Source: Agrocybe praecox
Taxonomy: Eukaryota; Basidiomycota; Agaricomycetes; Agaricales; Agrocybaceae
Assembly (NCBI GenBank): GCA_964017145.1
Contig: OZ024852.1
Coordinates: forward strand, 559,945 to 623,944
DNA length: 64,000 nucleotides
Direction: 5' to 3'
Every line of letters begins with the position of its first letter. Position 1 is the first letter of the stretch. The translations under genes and the position numbers were made by a program. Under the pieces are notes generated by a model. It was not told the origin of the DNA. It searched no databases and was given only the letters and a program-made list of their open reading frames with translations. Positions 1-12,572 of this stretch are shown here, in pieces.

Positions 1-1216
1 TAGCGATATCCATTAGAGAAAAACTAGGCAAGCAACAAAAGTAGATCTTATACGCACAATATCGCGTTAGACTGCAATACAGCTGTGGTAAACGGAGCCA
101 CTATTCCCTCAGGAAGGTGTGATGCATGATGCAGTAACTGGTGCACAGAATGCGCGCCTGAAAATTGATTGTTTATATATTAAATAAATATAGAAAGGTA
201 ACAGACTGTGCGAACTCACCTGCCGAAAGACCAGTAAGCTGGATGTCCGTTGGATCGCCTGAAGTTGATCGTCAGCGTAGTCCAACACTAATTACATATG
301 ATATCAACCTCCAAATACTTCAATATTCGCTTTAATCCACTCAAGAGCCAGCCATTGATCTTTGAAGCCATAGTTACCAGAGAGAGCAGGTTTATCACTG
401 GCTATGAATCCGAAAGCAGATAGCCTGTATCCAATATTGACCCAAATCTCAGACCGCTCAGCCGCAACATATTGTGCTTGAGAACCGTAGGAGTGCGGCG
501 ACCCGAATTGCAGAAACCTAACAAGCACCGGGAATGTGAATGAAAAGCAATGTAAAAGATAGTTCTGCAAGAGAGAGAGTTACCCTCCATGTATATAAAC
601 CTTTACAGGAAAACCTTTCTTCTGGGGGAAGGAGGGCGGAATAGCAATGTTTAAGAAAAGTCTGGAAAGACACCATATAATAATGTACTGTTAACTTTCC
701 GATACTTGCGAGCACTCACGGATTCTCAGAAGGCTTGCCATATCCAACTTTATCCTCGAACGTCGTTCCTGGAACATGCATTAACTTAGGAATGCAAAAT
801 ACAAAGAACAGGAGACTTGTGTAGCTACCTGCAGCTTGACCGTCGTTCAAGGGTTGCACGCCGTCTGAATGGAAAGCAGCTTAGTATTACAAGGACCTCA
901 ATGCACAAAAAGGCGTTGTATGCAAACATGCAGTTTCCTGGATATATTCCTTTCTTTCATACCGATAGTGTACAGGTAGGGCCACAGGGTCCTCAAAGCG
1001 GACTGGAGGCAATGCAAAGGGAACCTCTAACAATGTTGAAACAAGTGCGAGAAACTTGGTATCAGTGACAAATTCAACCTTTGCATCGTACATACCAAGG
1101 AAAACGACTGCCCCATTTATTGCTCGCCCACCCACGACATGGCCAAAGGCAGTATCGACAGTTACTCGGGCAGGATTAGTTACCAGTTCATCGTGTAGAT
1201 GCTTACTTTCGACCAT
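1..1216 (-). CDS. Type-B carboxylesterase/lipase, 5' part (runs off left edge)
   Basis: This is an alpha/beta-hydrolase of the carboxylesterase type-B family, which cleaves carboxylic esters; the substrate cannot be told. The start ATG at 1214-1216 gives MVESKHLHDEL with no signal peptide, so the enzyme is probably intracellular. Splicing by eye gives, in order, the family's N-terminal strand (NGAVVFLEVPFALPPVRF), a QPLNDGQAAG segment, LFLNIAIPP, the oxyanion-hole region (VKVYIHGG), GNYGFKDQWLALEWIKANI and the nucleophile elbow DIQLTGLSAGAHS. The central Ser of GLSAG is the expected nucleophile; most family members have GESAG. At least six short introns are present, the first at 1027-1095. 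The acidic and His members of the triad lie beyond the window. The gene is in tandem with STT3, about 100 bp downstream of it. Family assignment is firm; the exact start is an inference. Confidence 0.85.
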
Positions 1217-1315
1217 CGTAGAGTAAGACAAAGAGTCAACAATACGGGGGCAGGAGTTAGTAGCCTTATGAACACGCATCCGTGAGAGGTCGGGTAAAAC
1301 GGTCCGTTCAGCAAT

Positions 1316-4300
1316 TTAACCATACACGCTGCTAATTTCGCAACTCAACGATAGGTGAGATGGTCCATAAAATAAATTATCTTCACGACCAAGGTTATAG
1401 AAATTAGCATGTACAAAAGCTTCAATAACACTATACAATAGCTCGCCGTCTTGATGCAGGCTTGCTACGTTTTCTCTTTTTGCCTTGTGCAAACGCGTTT
1501 GCACTTTTAAGGTCTCGTCCAAGAGGATCTTCTTTCTTAACTTGGTATATTCGGACCTAGAGGAAAATGCCCCATGAGAAATGATACAAATGTAGAGAAG
1601 TTTCAACCTACAATCCAGTTTTCAGAAGTGAACGCTTCATCTATGAGAAGAGAATCCGCATTAGTTTAATTTTGCGCGGATAACAAAATTAACAAACCAA
1701 GATAATCCAACGTAGGTCCGACTTTGGGAACCTGCTGTTGGCGAACACGGTCATTCCCTGGATTGCCTCCAAAGAGCTCATTGAATCTGGGATGCCATGG
1801 CAGTAAATTCCGTCAGCTGATAAGAGAGTATCTTTCGGTGGAGATTACTGACCGGTAATAAGACATCTTGTACATCAAGCTCTCTTTCATGGCGTGTGAA
1901 GCCCTATCGTCGATTCTGTACTCTCCTTGAGGAGTGAAGTAGTTCGGCTCCTGAATCTCATCAGGCCATACACCTTGAGCGATACGGACCATCCACAAGA
2001 ACTTGTTGATATCGTCTCCAGAGTATCCGATCAAACCACCAAAGATGACAAGGACATATTCAACATCGTGTTTCCTGAGGATAGGGTATGCTACCTCCTC
2101 TGAGCTCGACATCGCCTTTCCAACGGTTGCAATGTGAGCTATCGCAAGTGATCAGTCTTGCTGCAAGAAAAAGAAATATACACACGTACTGTTGTTCCAG
2201 GTATTGTTATCCACCAATGTTGGTCGATCAGCCATGCCTGCAATCTGATATCCATAATCCCACCAACTCATAACAACGGCATCCTCTGGGGTATTCTGCC
2301 TAAGCCAATAATAAGCTTCGCGGAAATCGTCGATGATATGTTGGGAGCCGTCAGGGTTTTGAGAGGCTAAGACAACCGAAGGTGACGAGTAGGCGCTTGA
2401 AGTAACCCAAGTGCAATGGAATACGAAGAAGAAAAGCATCGCCAGGGTATTGAGAATAACAGCAAGACGGGCATCCATTCCGAATACACCTTTCGTTTTG
2501 GTTGCGCCTGTCTTGGAGTTTGAAGGTGCTGAAGCAGCGGCAGCGGCATTTTTCTTTGCCTTCTTGGATGAGGTTTGACTTGTAGAAGTAGTGGTAGCTG
2601 ATGACCCATTGGTTACGACTGATGCTGAGTCGTCGACGTCTTCTTCAGCTGCATCAGGCTCTGTGGGATCGATGTATGTGTCCAAGAGGGTAGAAAGTGC
2701 GACCGCAGAAGCGACACAGACAACCGGTGTGAGAGTCAACATAAGGCGAACCATGACACCAGCGAAGTAACTGGCCATAACGGCATAGATGATCACAAAG
2801 AGGTGTTCATCGCGAAGCTGACGGAAACAAAGGACGACACCTGCTGGGAAGAGAAAGATGAGGAATTGAAGATCCATAAAGAATGAGGGCCAAGCAGTCG
2901 GTTGATGTTCTGATACTGAAGCGATAATGGGAATGTACCTGATCAAAAATCGTCAAGAAATGACATAAAATGAAAGGGGCAATTGTTACTTTTTTGCGTA
3001 ACCAGTATCCCACAAAGAGTAGAATCGCCCAGTCCATGGTGCAATCTTTCCTTTGAATGTCAAGAAAACGAAAGCGCCAGCACCAAGGACGCCAATGGCA
3101 ATCACAGAGGCAACGAGCAGCTTTTGGAATTGCTGGGATGAAACATGAGTACGGACCAACTGTCCGAATGCGACGATTTGCAATAATCCAAAGACACCTA
3201 TGTGGAAGGTTAGAAAGAGGTGGGCCGCATTGGACAAGGGAGAGAATAAATACCAAGGGCGCCCATATGTTCACTTGTCGAAACAGGCTGGAATCCTACG
3301 AATGGTACCTGCATACTGGATAATGTACCAATTGCATACCACGACGAATACGCGACATAGAGACGGTCGGAGAAGCGGCCCATTAGAATGAGGACCAATG
3401 CATGTAAAGGAATCATGTTTGTAATGAATACATAACCACCTGTTGCTCGAAAATTAGGAGGTGACAATTGAGATATTTCAAGAGACATACCCCACGCTGC
3501 AACCATGTAGAAGTAAAATACAGCAGCAACCGTTCCAAAAAGGGCACTTCCTTGTTTCAATGCCTTGATCCAGCAATAGAAGGTGAACATAAGAAGGAAG
3601 ATAGCAATAGCTTCGTTATCGTAGGAACCGGCTACCGAACGCGAGATGTAGCCAGGAACAATACCAATGAATGCGGCGGCAAGTAATCCAGCGCTTTCAT
3701 CTTTCATTTCTTTGGTAAACCTGTCGAAATAGTTTTAGTGCAGGTCGTGAATTATGGCGCATAACTCACATATACGTGGCCCATGCTGTCAATGCACTAA
3801 AGCCCGGTGCCAGCAAGACGCAAACGTTACGAATATCGACGGGAAGATTGAGCCAATGAAGTACATTGTATATGACTCCGCTAGTAACCATCAATCCGGG
3901 ATATACGGTACCACCAACTACACGACCGAGAGGATACCAAGCTGTGGGATCAAACCAATTCCAGAATTCCTGCACAAGGTGTCAAAAAGCTTCCCAAACC
4001 ACGTAGAATGATGACATACATAGAAGCCCTTTGCTGCTAGTACTCTGGTTGCACGACTGACAAACCCTTCAATGCGTGTTCTGTGTTAGAATGAGTATCG
4101 CATACGCACTAATTGAACCATGGATCGCTGAAATTACATTTTGTTAGCATTTGTGGATAGAAACTAGTAATGAGATGTTCAAAACGCACAATTCATGGAT
4201 AATACTCTCAAAATTGATAACTGCAAATAAACGAGAGGCGATTGCTGCTCCAGAAATCAGTGCAAGAGCAACAATGCGCAGCAATGACGCTGTGTTCTTG

Positions 4301-4347
4301 ACCGTCGCTGGCGAAATGTCCGAAGGGACTGGATAGGCCGTAGTCAT
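1316..4347 (-). CDS. STT3: Dolichyl-diphosphooligosaccharide-protein glycosyltransferase catalytic subunit STT3
   Basis: STT3 is the catalytic subunit of oligosaccharyltransferase in the ER membrane. It moves the lipid-linked glycan to Asn in N-X-S/T sequons. The spliced protein is polytopic and carries the family motifs in order: the first acidic motif [19 protein letters not shown] (second acidic motif), [10 protein letters not shown] of the fifth external loop, WWDYGYQ (peptide binding) and [11 protein letters not shown] (DK/MI-type motif). Start [13 protein letters not shown] at 4345-4347. A low-complexity Ser/Thr/Lys/Ala insert (about 2500-2660) lies between the last membrane helices and the soluble domain; it looks like a variable cytosolic loop. 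The core reads through to [26 protein letters not shown]. The following residues to the stop at 1316-1318 are not conserved-looking, so the last few codons or a further 3' intron are uncertain. Confidence 0.93.
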
Positions 4348-4957
4348 GGCCAATTAAGAGGGCGGTCTCCTCCGCAAAAACGTTTTCCGGAGAAAATAAG
4401 ATGTGGTAGAAAGTAAAAGGAAGTTTGAATTCAGGGATTCGAATTTCACACTGCGTCGACGTGTCGCAGACGTGCCCGTGCTTTGCTGAGTCAGCAATTA
4501 TAACGCGTATCCCGATTTAGTATTTTTACCCTCAGTTGGGACGCCAAGACACGCCAAGGATTTAAATCACAACAGAAAAAGGGGACTTTGTAACGACTTT
4601 GTAAAAGTCTGCATCCTATGGGTGTTTCCCCTGGTAGCTTATGACGATGAGCTCAACATCAGGCTGTATGTGAATCTGGGCATTCCGTGAGTCACTGGTC
4701 TTCAGAATAGGCTGGGCCTGATCTGATGGTCTGGAGTAAAAAGAGATCCTCTTGCAGTACTGATGAAAACTAGCAAGATTTGCCATGGTTAGACTTTTAT
4801 TTCTAACACTTTTTCTGTGATGAGGAGTTGACTTCTTTTATTTAACTTCCCATACAAGTCCAATATAACGGCCTGCGGCACGAAATAGAATTGATTCCCC
4901 TAATTTAGACAAAAAAAAATGACGGAAGAAAAAAATCTACTTGAATATTAAAATCTA
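4348..4957. other. Intergenic: STT3 promoter and MATE 3' flank
   Basis: This 610-bp stretch lies between the start of STT3 (minus) and the stop of the MATE gene (minus). It should hold the STT3 promoter and 5' leader and the 3' untranslated region of the MATE gene. It is AT-rich next to the MATE stop. I see no open reading frame or RNA gene in it. Confidence 0.5.
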
Positions 4958-6959
4958 TTAAATTTGTGTATTGGAATCCAAAGCTCCAGTTAAAACGGAT
5001 ACTCCCCGCTTTCCCTCTCTTTCGTTCCTCTCAGTGGCCTTCTTAACTTCTTTATCCCAATCCGTACCAAGCCAAACGACACAATATTCACCAATACCGA
5101 CTATAAACAGAGCAACGACTTGACCTACATAATCATGAGCCTTAAGTTAACGCACAAAAAGCTGTTTACTGACCAATCCACAATCCCTCAAGGCCAAGAT
5201 TGGCGCGGAATGCTAGAGTAATTCCCATAGGTAATGCCAGGACATAGTAGGCAACGATATTAAAAAACGCTCCAAGATGTTGTCGTCCTAATGAATGATA
5301 AATATGATGCATATATGATAGATTTACAACATATAAGACTCTATCTCACCTTGCCCTCGAAGAACACCTCCACACGATCCAGCGAGGCCGTCCGCGACTT
5401 GGAAAGACGCAACGAGAGGCATTACTTTGCTCACAAGCCTCACAACCTCTACATCGTCGCTGAAGAGCAAGCCGTAAACCTGAAATTTCTTTAATAATAC
5501 ATAACGATCAGAAAACACATTACGAACGTCTTTAGACGCAATCATTGCTATCATAACGATGGTGCCGACAATGACGCTCAGTAACGCGGCCGCGTGCGCG
5601 GCTAACCTCGCTCCCACAGGAGAGCGTGCGCCAATTAGATTACCAACGCGCGCCGAGGCCGCAACGCCAATACCAAAAGGGAGCGTGTTGAGAACTATTC
5701 AAAATCTTAGTTTAGTGTTATAAATAATATTTGGTTTACATACTTTGGTCAGTGGTCATAATAATTGACTGCGCCGCAAGGGGATTTTCTCCTAGACGTC
5801 CAGCAGCCAAAGCGACGATTTCAAAGGCGGCCCTGAAAGATGAGTTAATGGAGAGCGCAGATAGATTGGATAATACGTACCATTCTGTTCCTACCATAAG
5901 GATCCCAGGAAGAGCCAATTTGAGAAATTCCAAGCATCCGGCGGGATCCAACGCAGCAAGGAGATTCAATCCACCCCAAGTTCCGTTCTGTCTGTGGACA
6001 GTAGAGTAACATGTCCATATTCCGAGGGCGAGGAAGCAGAGCCAATATGTAATAGAGACCGCAAAGGGCGCGCCGAGAATTCCGAGTGGTGTATAATGAA
6101 CCAAGAGTATGTTAAGAGCAATATTTATGGGAGAAACCACTATCAAGACGGTAGTCGACGCTCCCATGATACCTGATATGCAGTTTTATCAGTGACGCAC
6201 GTGTCCTCGAAGGATGATCATCTACCTACCTTGGCATTGAAGATATTTTTTCAGACTTTCGAATCCGACATATCCGGGGGCGCCAATGATTAAAACTCGC
6301 AGAAAGTGTTGGACATCTTCGGCCAGATGTGCGGGTTGTCCAAAGGCAAGCAGCACGGGCTCGATGTACGCCCATAGAACAACAACAGGAATCAAGAGGA
6401 TCCACAGTAAAATAACGCAGCGTTGGAAATGAATCGATAGATCTGTTTTTCGACTTCCGCCAGTGAACGATTGCGAACCCAGAGTGTCGAGAGCTGTCGT
6501 TCCTCCAAGCGCGACGATCCATCCTAGGGAAGACGTGGGATCATCCTTATGGTATGAAGAATTATATTGTACTCGCCAGTTACGAAAGCGAACATCAGGG
6601 AAAACGCAGCCACAGATAATTCATTTGGCCCCAGACGACCTGCGATTACGATCGATGCCGTTTGTATAGAATTTTGCAAGATATATGAAAGCACAACTGT
6701 TCGTCGTTCGTTCAGGATATCTGGCAGAAGGTAAAATATGTGTGTATTGCGCACCAGGAATAGAGTCCCATAAAAGACTCGTGAAAAGTTTCAAGTCCAA
6801 CTTCCCCACGCCAATCCCTCGGTCGTCAGTTGCCCCATCAGGAATGTACAATACGGTCCTGGAGGACGACGAGGATAGACCTGATTCTTCAAGAACAGTA
6901 GGAGGAAGACTCAAAATCAACGGCGTTCGTTCACTAGGAAAGTCTACAGTGTTAGCCAT
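4958..6959 (-). CDS. MATE-family multidrug/toxin efflux transporter
   Basis: This is a polytopic membrane transporter of the MATE family, which exports cationic drugs or metabolites in exchange for H+ or Na+; fungal members resemble yeast Erc1. The start at 6957-6959 gives [15 protein letters not shown], a hydrophilic N-terminal region of about 80 residues. Then come the two MATE half-repeats with [20 protein letters not shown], a Gly-rich [20 protein letters not shown] segment, [33 protein letters not shown] and [16 protein letters not shown]. The C-terminus ends [11 protein letters not shown] before TAA at 4958-4960. About nine short introns are needed and all keep the frame. The intron at 6524-6576 has a GC donor (G|GCGAGT). 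The gene diverges from the ureohydrolase gene with 532 bp between starts. The substrate is unknown. Confidence 0.9.
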
Positions 6960-7491
6960 GGGTGTAATGGGAGAAGGGGAAAATGCGGGGAGGTAAAAAT
7001 TTCTTCCGCGTTTGCGTGCCAATTTGAAATGGAGAAGGCTCACATAAACCTTTTTATCTTGAATAGGTCAGCATCCTTAGAGCCATTCGGCTCTTACAAA
7101 GACAAATACATTGATAGAAGGAGATCTAGCTATACAAGTTCTGCTTTTCCTACGGTGGACAGGTTTGTCTGGGTTTATCTTGTCATTTGACGGCTTCCAA
7201 GATCTCGAAGTGCCTCGCGAATTTACTGGGAGTAGAACCTTGTGGAATCGATCACCTCAAGGCAGAACACGACGCAGAAACCATTCCAAATCCTAACAAT
7301 TTATTCCCGCTCTTTTTCACTGCCGTTATCCATGAGAGAACAGTCTCTTTCTATTCGGTCATGAGGCTTTATCTCTGTCTGTTTGTCAAAATAATTATCT
7401 CGAAAACTGGGGCTCAAATCCCATAAGAACTCGACCGCAACCCCCCAAATTTTCTCAACTGAAACACTTGGTCCTCATCTACTTTCTAGCT
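6960..7491. promoter_or_regulatory. Divergent intergenic region: MATE / ureohydrolase
   Basis: The starts of two divergent genes (MATE on minus, agmatinase-like on plus) lie 532 bp apart, so this stretch must contain both promoters and both 5' leaders. No clear TATA box or other named element could be assigned to either gene. Short open frames here look random. Confidence 0.5.
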
Positions 7492-9289
7492 ATGCTTTTC
7501 AAAGCTCTTGTCAGCCTTGCCATCTTTTTGGTCTCCGTCGAAGGGCACCTTGATCACGACCACCATGATCAAGTACCTTTCGACTACGTCAAATTTCCCC
7601 AGGACATATATCGTACCAGGAATGGGGAAGGTGTGTTCACTATCTCTCCTGAGATATATATTTCTTATTGCTCGCAGTAACGGCCGATTCTATTTTCTCT
7701 GGCATCACCACCTTTGCCAAGCTTCCATGGGTGCAGTGCCTGACACGAGAAAGTCATGTACCTTTCGATATAGCTTTCATCGGCGCCCCATTCGTAAGTC
7801 CCATCTCTCCCATGTTATCTGATCTATACTTTGCTTATTAAAAACTGTAGGACACTGGTACAAGCTATAGGCCTGGTGCACGATTTGGACCATGTGCGTT
7901 GAGCTAACCTACTTCTCCTTTCATCTTTCTCACAATATTTCCCAAATAGCTGGTATCCGCGCAGGCTCTCGTCGATTGACTCTCTACGGCGGATACAACG
8001 TACCTCTCGATGTTAATCCTTTTAACTCTGGTCTTAGGATTGTCGATTGTGGTGATATCCCTGTAACGTCAGTAAATGACACACTCTCCGAGAGCTTTTG
8101 TATTAATTTATTCTTTCGTAGCCCCTATGATAACAAATATGCCATCAAGCAAATTGAAGATGGCCATAAGTCTTTGCTCCAACGTGAAGCTTACTCTCCT
8201 TTGGGGAACGACTCCCTTACTGGAGAAAAGCTTTTGCCACTTTCCATCGACGGGAAGAATCACCCTCGTATTATTACCCTTGGGGGTGATCATACTATTG
8301 TACTGCCATTGTTGCGTTCCATATCCTCCGTCTACGGTCCGATCTCTGTTATTCATTTCGATTCCCATCTCGGTACGTGTGGCCAAAAACACGCTAACCA
8401 AATCGTGGCTGACCATCGTGCCAGATACTTGGAAGCCTTCCGTCTTTGGAGGAGCACCCTCCGATCAGGCGGCTATTAATCATGGAACGTATTTTTACTG
8501 GGCAAGCCAAGAAGGCTTGATCAGGAATGGATCGTCAATTGCAAGTATCCTCGTTCTTCTCCCCCTGATCCCTATTTCTATTCCAATCTTATCCGACGAG
8601 CTTTGATCCTAGTTTAAGATTTTTTGTAGCACGGGGCCATCAGGACAACACTTTCGGGTCTTGAGGATTACGAAAACGACGATAATTCTGGATTCAAACG
8701 CATCGAAGCTCGTGAGATAGATACTATAGGTAACTTTTTTGTTTACTTATCATCAAGTGCAAACTTTCTAAACCTCCACTGAAGGTACGGATGGAATCAT
8801 CAAAAAGATTCGCGAAACCGTAGGCGACAGGCCAGTATATCTATCTATCGATGTTTGTCTATTCTTTCCTATGACTTGAAGCAAATGTTAAATTTGGATT
8901 GTGCAGATCGATTCTATTGATCCAGCTTTCGCCCCCGCTACTGGCACCCCAGAGACTGGAGGCTGGTCCACTCGCGAACTCCGCACTATTCTTCGTGGTC
9001 TTGATGGCCTCCACATAGTTTCGGCAGACATTGTCGAAGTAGCTCCGGCATATGACACAAATGCCGAATTGACAACTATGGTATGTGGCGTAATACATTC
9101 TATTTTCGGAATCAAAAATTCTAAAAGCGGTATATTTTATTTTAGGCTGCAGCAGATGTACGCATATACATGATCCTCCGCTCTTGGGAGCCTCTGCGTT
9201 ATTTAAATTTTGCTGACCTCTGGCTATAGGTTCTGTTCGAAGTCTTGAGCGTCATGGCTAAAACCCCTCTAGGTAAGATAAAGTTGTAA
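7492..9289 (+). CDS. Agmatinase/arginase-family ureohydrolase with signal peptide
   Basis: This is a metal-dependent hydrolase of the ureohydrolase superfamily, whose members release urea or a related product from guanidino compounds. It begins [18 protein letters not shown], a good secretory signal, followed by a His/Asp-rich stretch (HLDHDHHD). Spliced exons give [34 protein letters not shown] (His metal ligand), [11 protein letters not shown] (Asp/His/Asp ligands), [34 protein letters not shown] (the second pair of Asp ligands) and a C-terminal helix before TAA at 9287-9289. All Mn-binding motifs are present and the frame is intact across about nine introns, so it should be active. Agmatinase is favoured over arginase because of the [15 protein letters not shown] context. 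A signal peptide is unlike cytosolic arginases and implies an extracellular or vacuolar/ER location. Confidence 0.9.
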
Positions 9290-9635
9290 TTGAATGACGA
9301 ATGTCTCCGAGAGGGTCTAGTCGGGCACGAGGCATGAAGATTTTCCTTGAATTTACACACGAGATAGAGTTTGTATTGTGCTTTCCTTTATGGTCGTAAC
9401 CTTTTGTCTTTTATCTGTTATACAAATTTGCAATGCAATGCGATAGAGTTAGGATTTATGTCATAAGCTATCCTAATCTAAGAATTGCAAACTTTAATGA
9501 TTCTTGAAGCTTAGAAGGGTCAGAGCTTGTGACTCGTGGCTCCTTAGTGCTACCTTACAAGCTCCCAACTACGATTACGTCTTTACATGAAACCCGAGGA
9601 AAATTTAGATGTCATAGAATAGACCAAGGTAACAA
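9290..9635. other. Intergenic between convergent genes
   Basis: This 346-bp AT-rich stretch lies between the stops of the ureohydrolase (plus) and the permease (minus). It should hold both 3' untranslated regions. No gene or repeat was seen. Confidence 0.5.
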
Positions 9636-11728
9636 TTAGTTTTCCTTCAGGGACATTTCTGGACTCTCGTCTATGTTACGGACAGGTCCACGGAACCATT
9701 TCCTGGCTGACAAAATCCACCATAGAGAAGCAAATATAAACACCGCCATTATAATGACGACGGAATAATCTACCATATGATTAGATTATGCTCATCTATC
9801 AGCCAGATGTGTGACTTACTCATGTCTTGAGGCGACGTTGTTTGCCCTGGGGGGAAGAAAAGCATAATCACGATGAACGTCACCCACGAGACGGCGATAG
9901 CACCGATGGGTGTTGCCCATTTCCCGAGGCTAAATGGACCTGGTATCAACTTATTCCTTCCAGAAGTTATACGGAGGAAGATTGGTGCAGCATATGACGT
10001 GTAAAGCCCAATAACTGAAGAACTGTAAATTGACGCTTCATTCAGTGCCAGTATAGTATTCAATGAAATCATCGATGGCATACCCTGCGAGGGATGTTAA
10101 AGCAGTATTCGAAAACCCCAAGACACCACAGATAGACGAAATGCCAATGACGAACCAGACGGCGTTCACCGGCGTCTGTGTGTAAGGATTCATCCTTTTC
10201 CAGTAGCGTGAGCCAGGTAGTGCGTTGTCCCTCGCGAAAGCAAATACTACGCGAGAAGCATCCACCGCCTGAGCAGCTCCCGTAACATACTATGAAAAAC
10301 GTGGCCCGTTTTCACTTTCAGAAGGATTTTACGTTGTATAAAATTCTCTTACCTGGGTTACGATAATCAAAGACCATATAGCAAGCATTCCACGTTTGCC
10401 CAGAACGTTGAGGAATACTTGACCCATTGGGAGAGGTAGATCTGTGGTCAGCAGATCACTCACTGATGGGATGGCAAACGAAGCAGCTATTAAGAATAGC
10501 CACCCCAAGGTCGATGTCCCTATGACCGATACTATGATGGCCAAAGGAGCTGCACGAGCAGCGTTTGCAGTCTCTTCGGAGATATGAGCAGCGGAATCGT
10601 CTATTATAATGAAAGGTAAGACAACCGATTTGACTCACGCAGTGACCTCAGTACTCACAGCCAGTCAGTGTCCACATTGGAGCTGTAAAGGCCAACATGA
10701 AAGTCCATCCGTCTACTCATGGTCTGAGTTGATTTGGACAAACATGAAGTGCGAGTGCGACTCACTGTTACCCCATCCTGAATTGTTTTCGAATAATGTG
10801 AAGGCATCAGACGTCGAGGCGCGCTTCCCATCTGAAAGCACGAGTAGAGAGACAATAGCAGCGATACAGGTTCCCACTAATAATAAAGTACAAGGTAAGC
10901 TTCGTTTCTAAATATGAAGAGTAATGATTGTACTTTCCATTGACAATGACATAGAAGATGTTCAACCTAGCAAGAATACTCGTAGCCGACGAGCATACAA
11001 TTCCGTGAGAGAATAATATAGCTAGCAGGAGGCCAAATGTAGCACCAGCAGAAAGGATTACAGCACCGTCAGTGCCGACAGCAATAGCCGTGGTGATCAT
11101 TTGAGCACATGTGAAGTCTATGCCACAGACAAGTGTCACTTGACCGGTAATATTCGCCCAGCCAGTAATCCAGCTCGCCAGAGGTGCGTATTTCTCGGGA
11201 GCTAGTTTGGCTGAGAAGTAGTACAACCCGGCACTTGTCCTAGAATATTTGATTGGTTGGGGCTTGATGTACCTTCAATCGGTGCAATGAACTCACGGCA
11301 TCGAGGAAGCCATTTCTGCCATTGATAATGCCACAAACATAACAAAACAGCAAGGTATGAGCCAACCAAATACCATGCCGACATGACCACCTGAGGGGGA
11401 AGGATTGTTATATTTTGACTAGTCAGACAGCAAGACATCCAGCTTAGCGAACCGTTCACAAGCCCAAATGATAATGTCGAAGAAACACTTGCTACAACCC
11501 CCATGATTGAAAAGGCAAAAGCGACAGTCTCCATGCGCTTTAAGAAATTGAAGATGAACAACAGAAGATTATGGAATAAAATAGATGCCTCACCGAGAAC
11601 TCACGCCTGAACTCGCTCTTGTACCCCAGCTCAGCGAGTTTAGCATCGTCTGCTCGTATAATCGATGCGCTGTCGACATGTTCAACCGTAACACTCTCCA
11701 AATTTCCTTTTTCGGATTTATAATCCAT
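9636..11728 (-). CDS. Amino-acid/GABA-type permease (APC superfamily)
   Basis: This is a 12-helix plasma or organelle membrane transporter of the amino acid-polyamine-organocation family, close in layout to fungal GABA/choline-type permeases (UGA4/HNM1 group). Start MDYKSEKGNLESV at 11726-11728. Recognisable segments are ETVAFAFSIMGVVASVSST (helix 1), TSAGLYYFSAKLAPEKYAP, SWITGWANITGQVTLVCGID, FTAPMWTLTGYDSAAHISEE (the conserved signature), RVVFAFARDNALPGSRYWKR and PFSLGKWATPIGAIAVSWV. The C-terminal tail is short and charged. The stop is at 9636-9638. Roughly ten introns are inferred. One (10877-10937) must use a GA rather than GT donor to keep the frame; if it is not spliced, translation stops soon after helix 6 or so. 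The substrate is not determinable from the sequence. Confidence 0.85.
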
Positions 11729-12572
11729 GACGGATCGACCTTTGTTTATAATTCTCGTAGGTCAAGAAGCAAAGAGAATTCCAGGGAGAAGAGAAGATGG
11801 CGGCTGATGAAAAGAAAGCTAGCAAGGTCCAAAGATGACAGCGCTTCCCCAAGTACCACGGCCTGGCAAGCGGCCTAGTTTCTACAGAGAATGACATAAA
11901 TCCTAAGGACCGAGGTCTGAGTCTTGTGTATTCATTGGTCGATACGAAGGGGAAGAACAGAGCTGCTTTTAGCAGTGTTTGAATATCTCACGTGGGAGTG
12001 TGGGAACATTTTGCTGAAAGGAGGCTCGGGATCTGTCTTGAGCTTGAACCATGACATGCATGACATGACAGTTCAGATAACGACGAAAACATATTCTTGA
12101 ATTTTCTCGTAGTAGATATTGAGCGTAGTGATTGTGTATACGGTTTTTTATCTAAGAATTTCTAGCCGTCCGACAAATCATCATTCAACATGGCTCTTAT
12201 CTTTCAAAATTCTTTGTTAGCGATAGGAATACATAGTGCGATATACGACATCATTTCTTACCGCCGCAGCATGAATTCCTCAATCGTGACCGATTCAGAG
12301 CATAGGTGGGTATCACGTCCGGTCTATACTTACGTTCCCGACATATTGCGTGGATAGTTTTATCTTTCTCGGAAATAATGAGATAAGGCCTGTATTCAAA
12401 GATAAGCAAGAACGAAATTGATAAGTCACAGGAACTGGCCAGGACGTAAATAGATACTCCAAATACTCCAATAGTCAACAGTTCCTACGACTGTCAACCG
12501 CTCATAGCCGGCTAGCCTCTGAATTCTGCTTAATCAATCACGAATCCGTTTCCAACAAGACAACTACGAACT
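11729..12572. promoter_or_regulatory. Divergent intergenic region: permease / polysaccharide deacetylase
   Basis: This 844-bp stretch lies between two divergent starts and should hold both promoters. A small repetitive motif, catgacatgcatgacatgac, sits near 12049-12070. No supported gene is present; the short open frames have no recognisable content. Confidence 0.45.
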
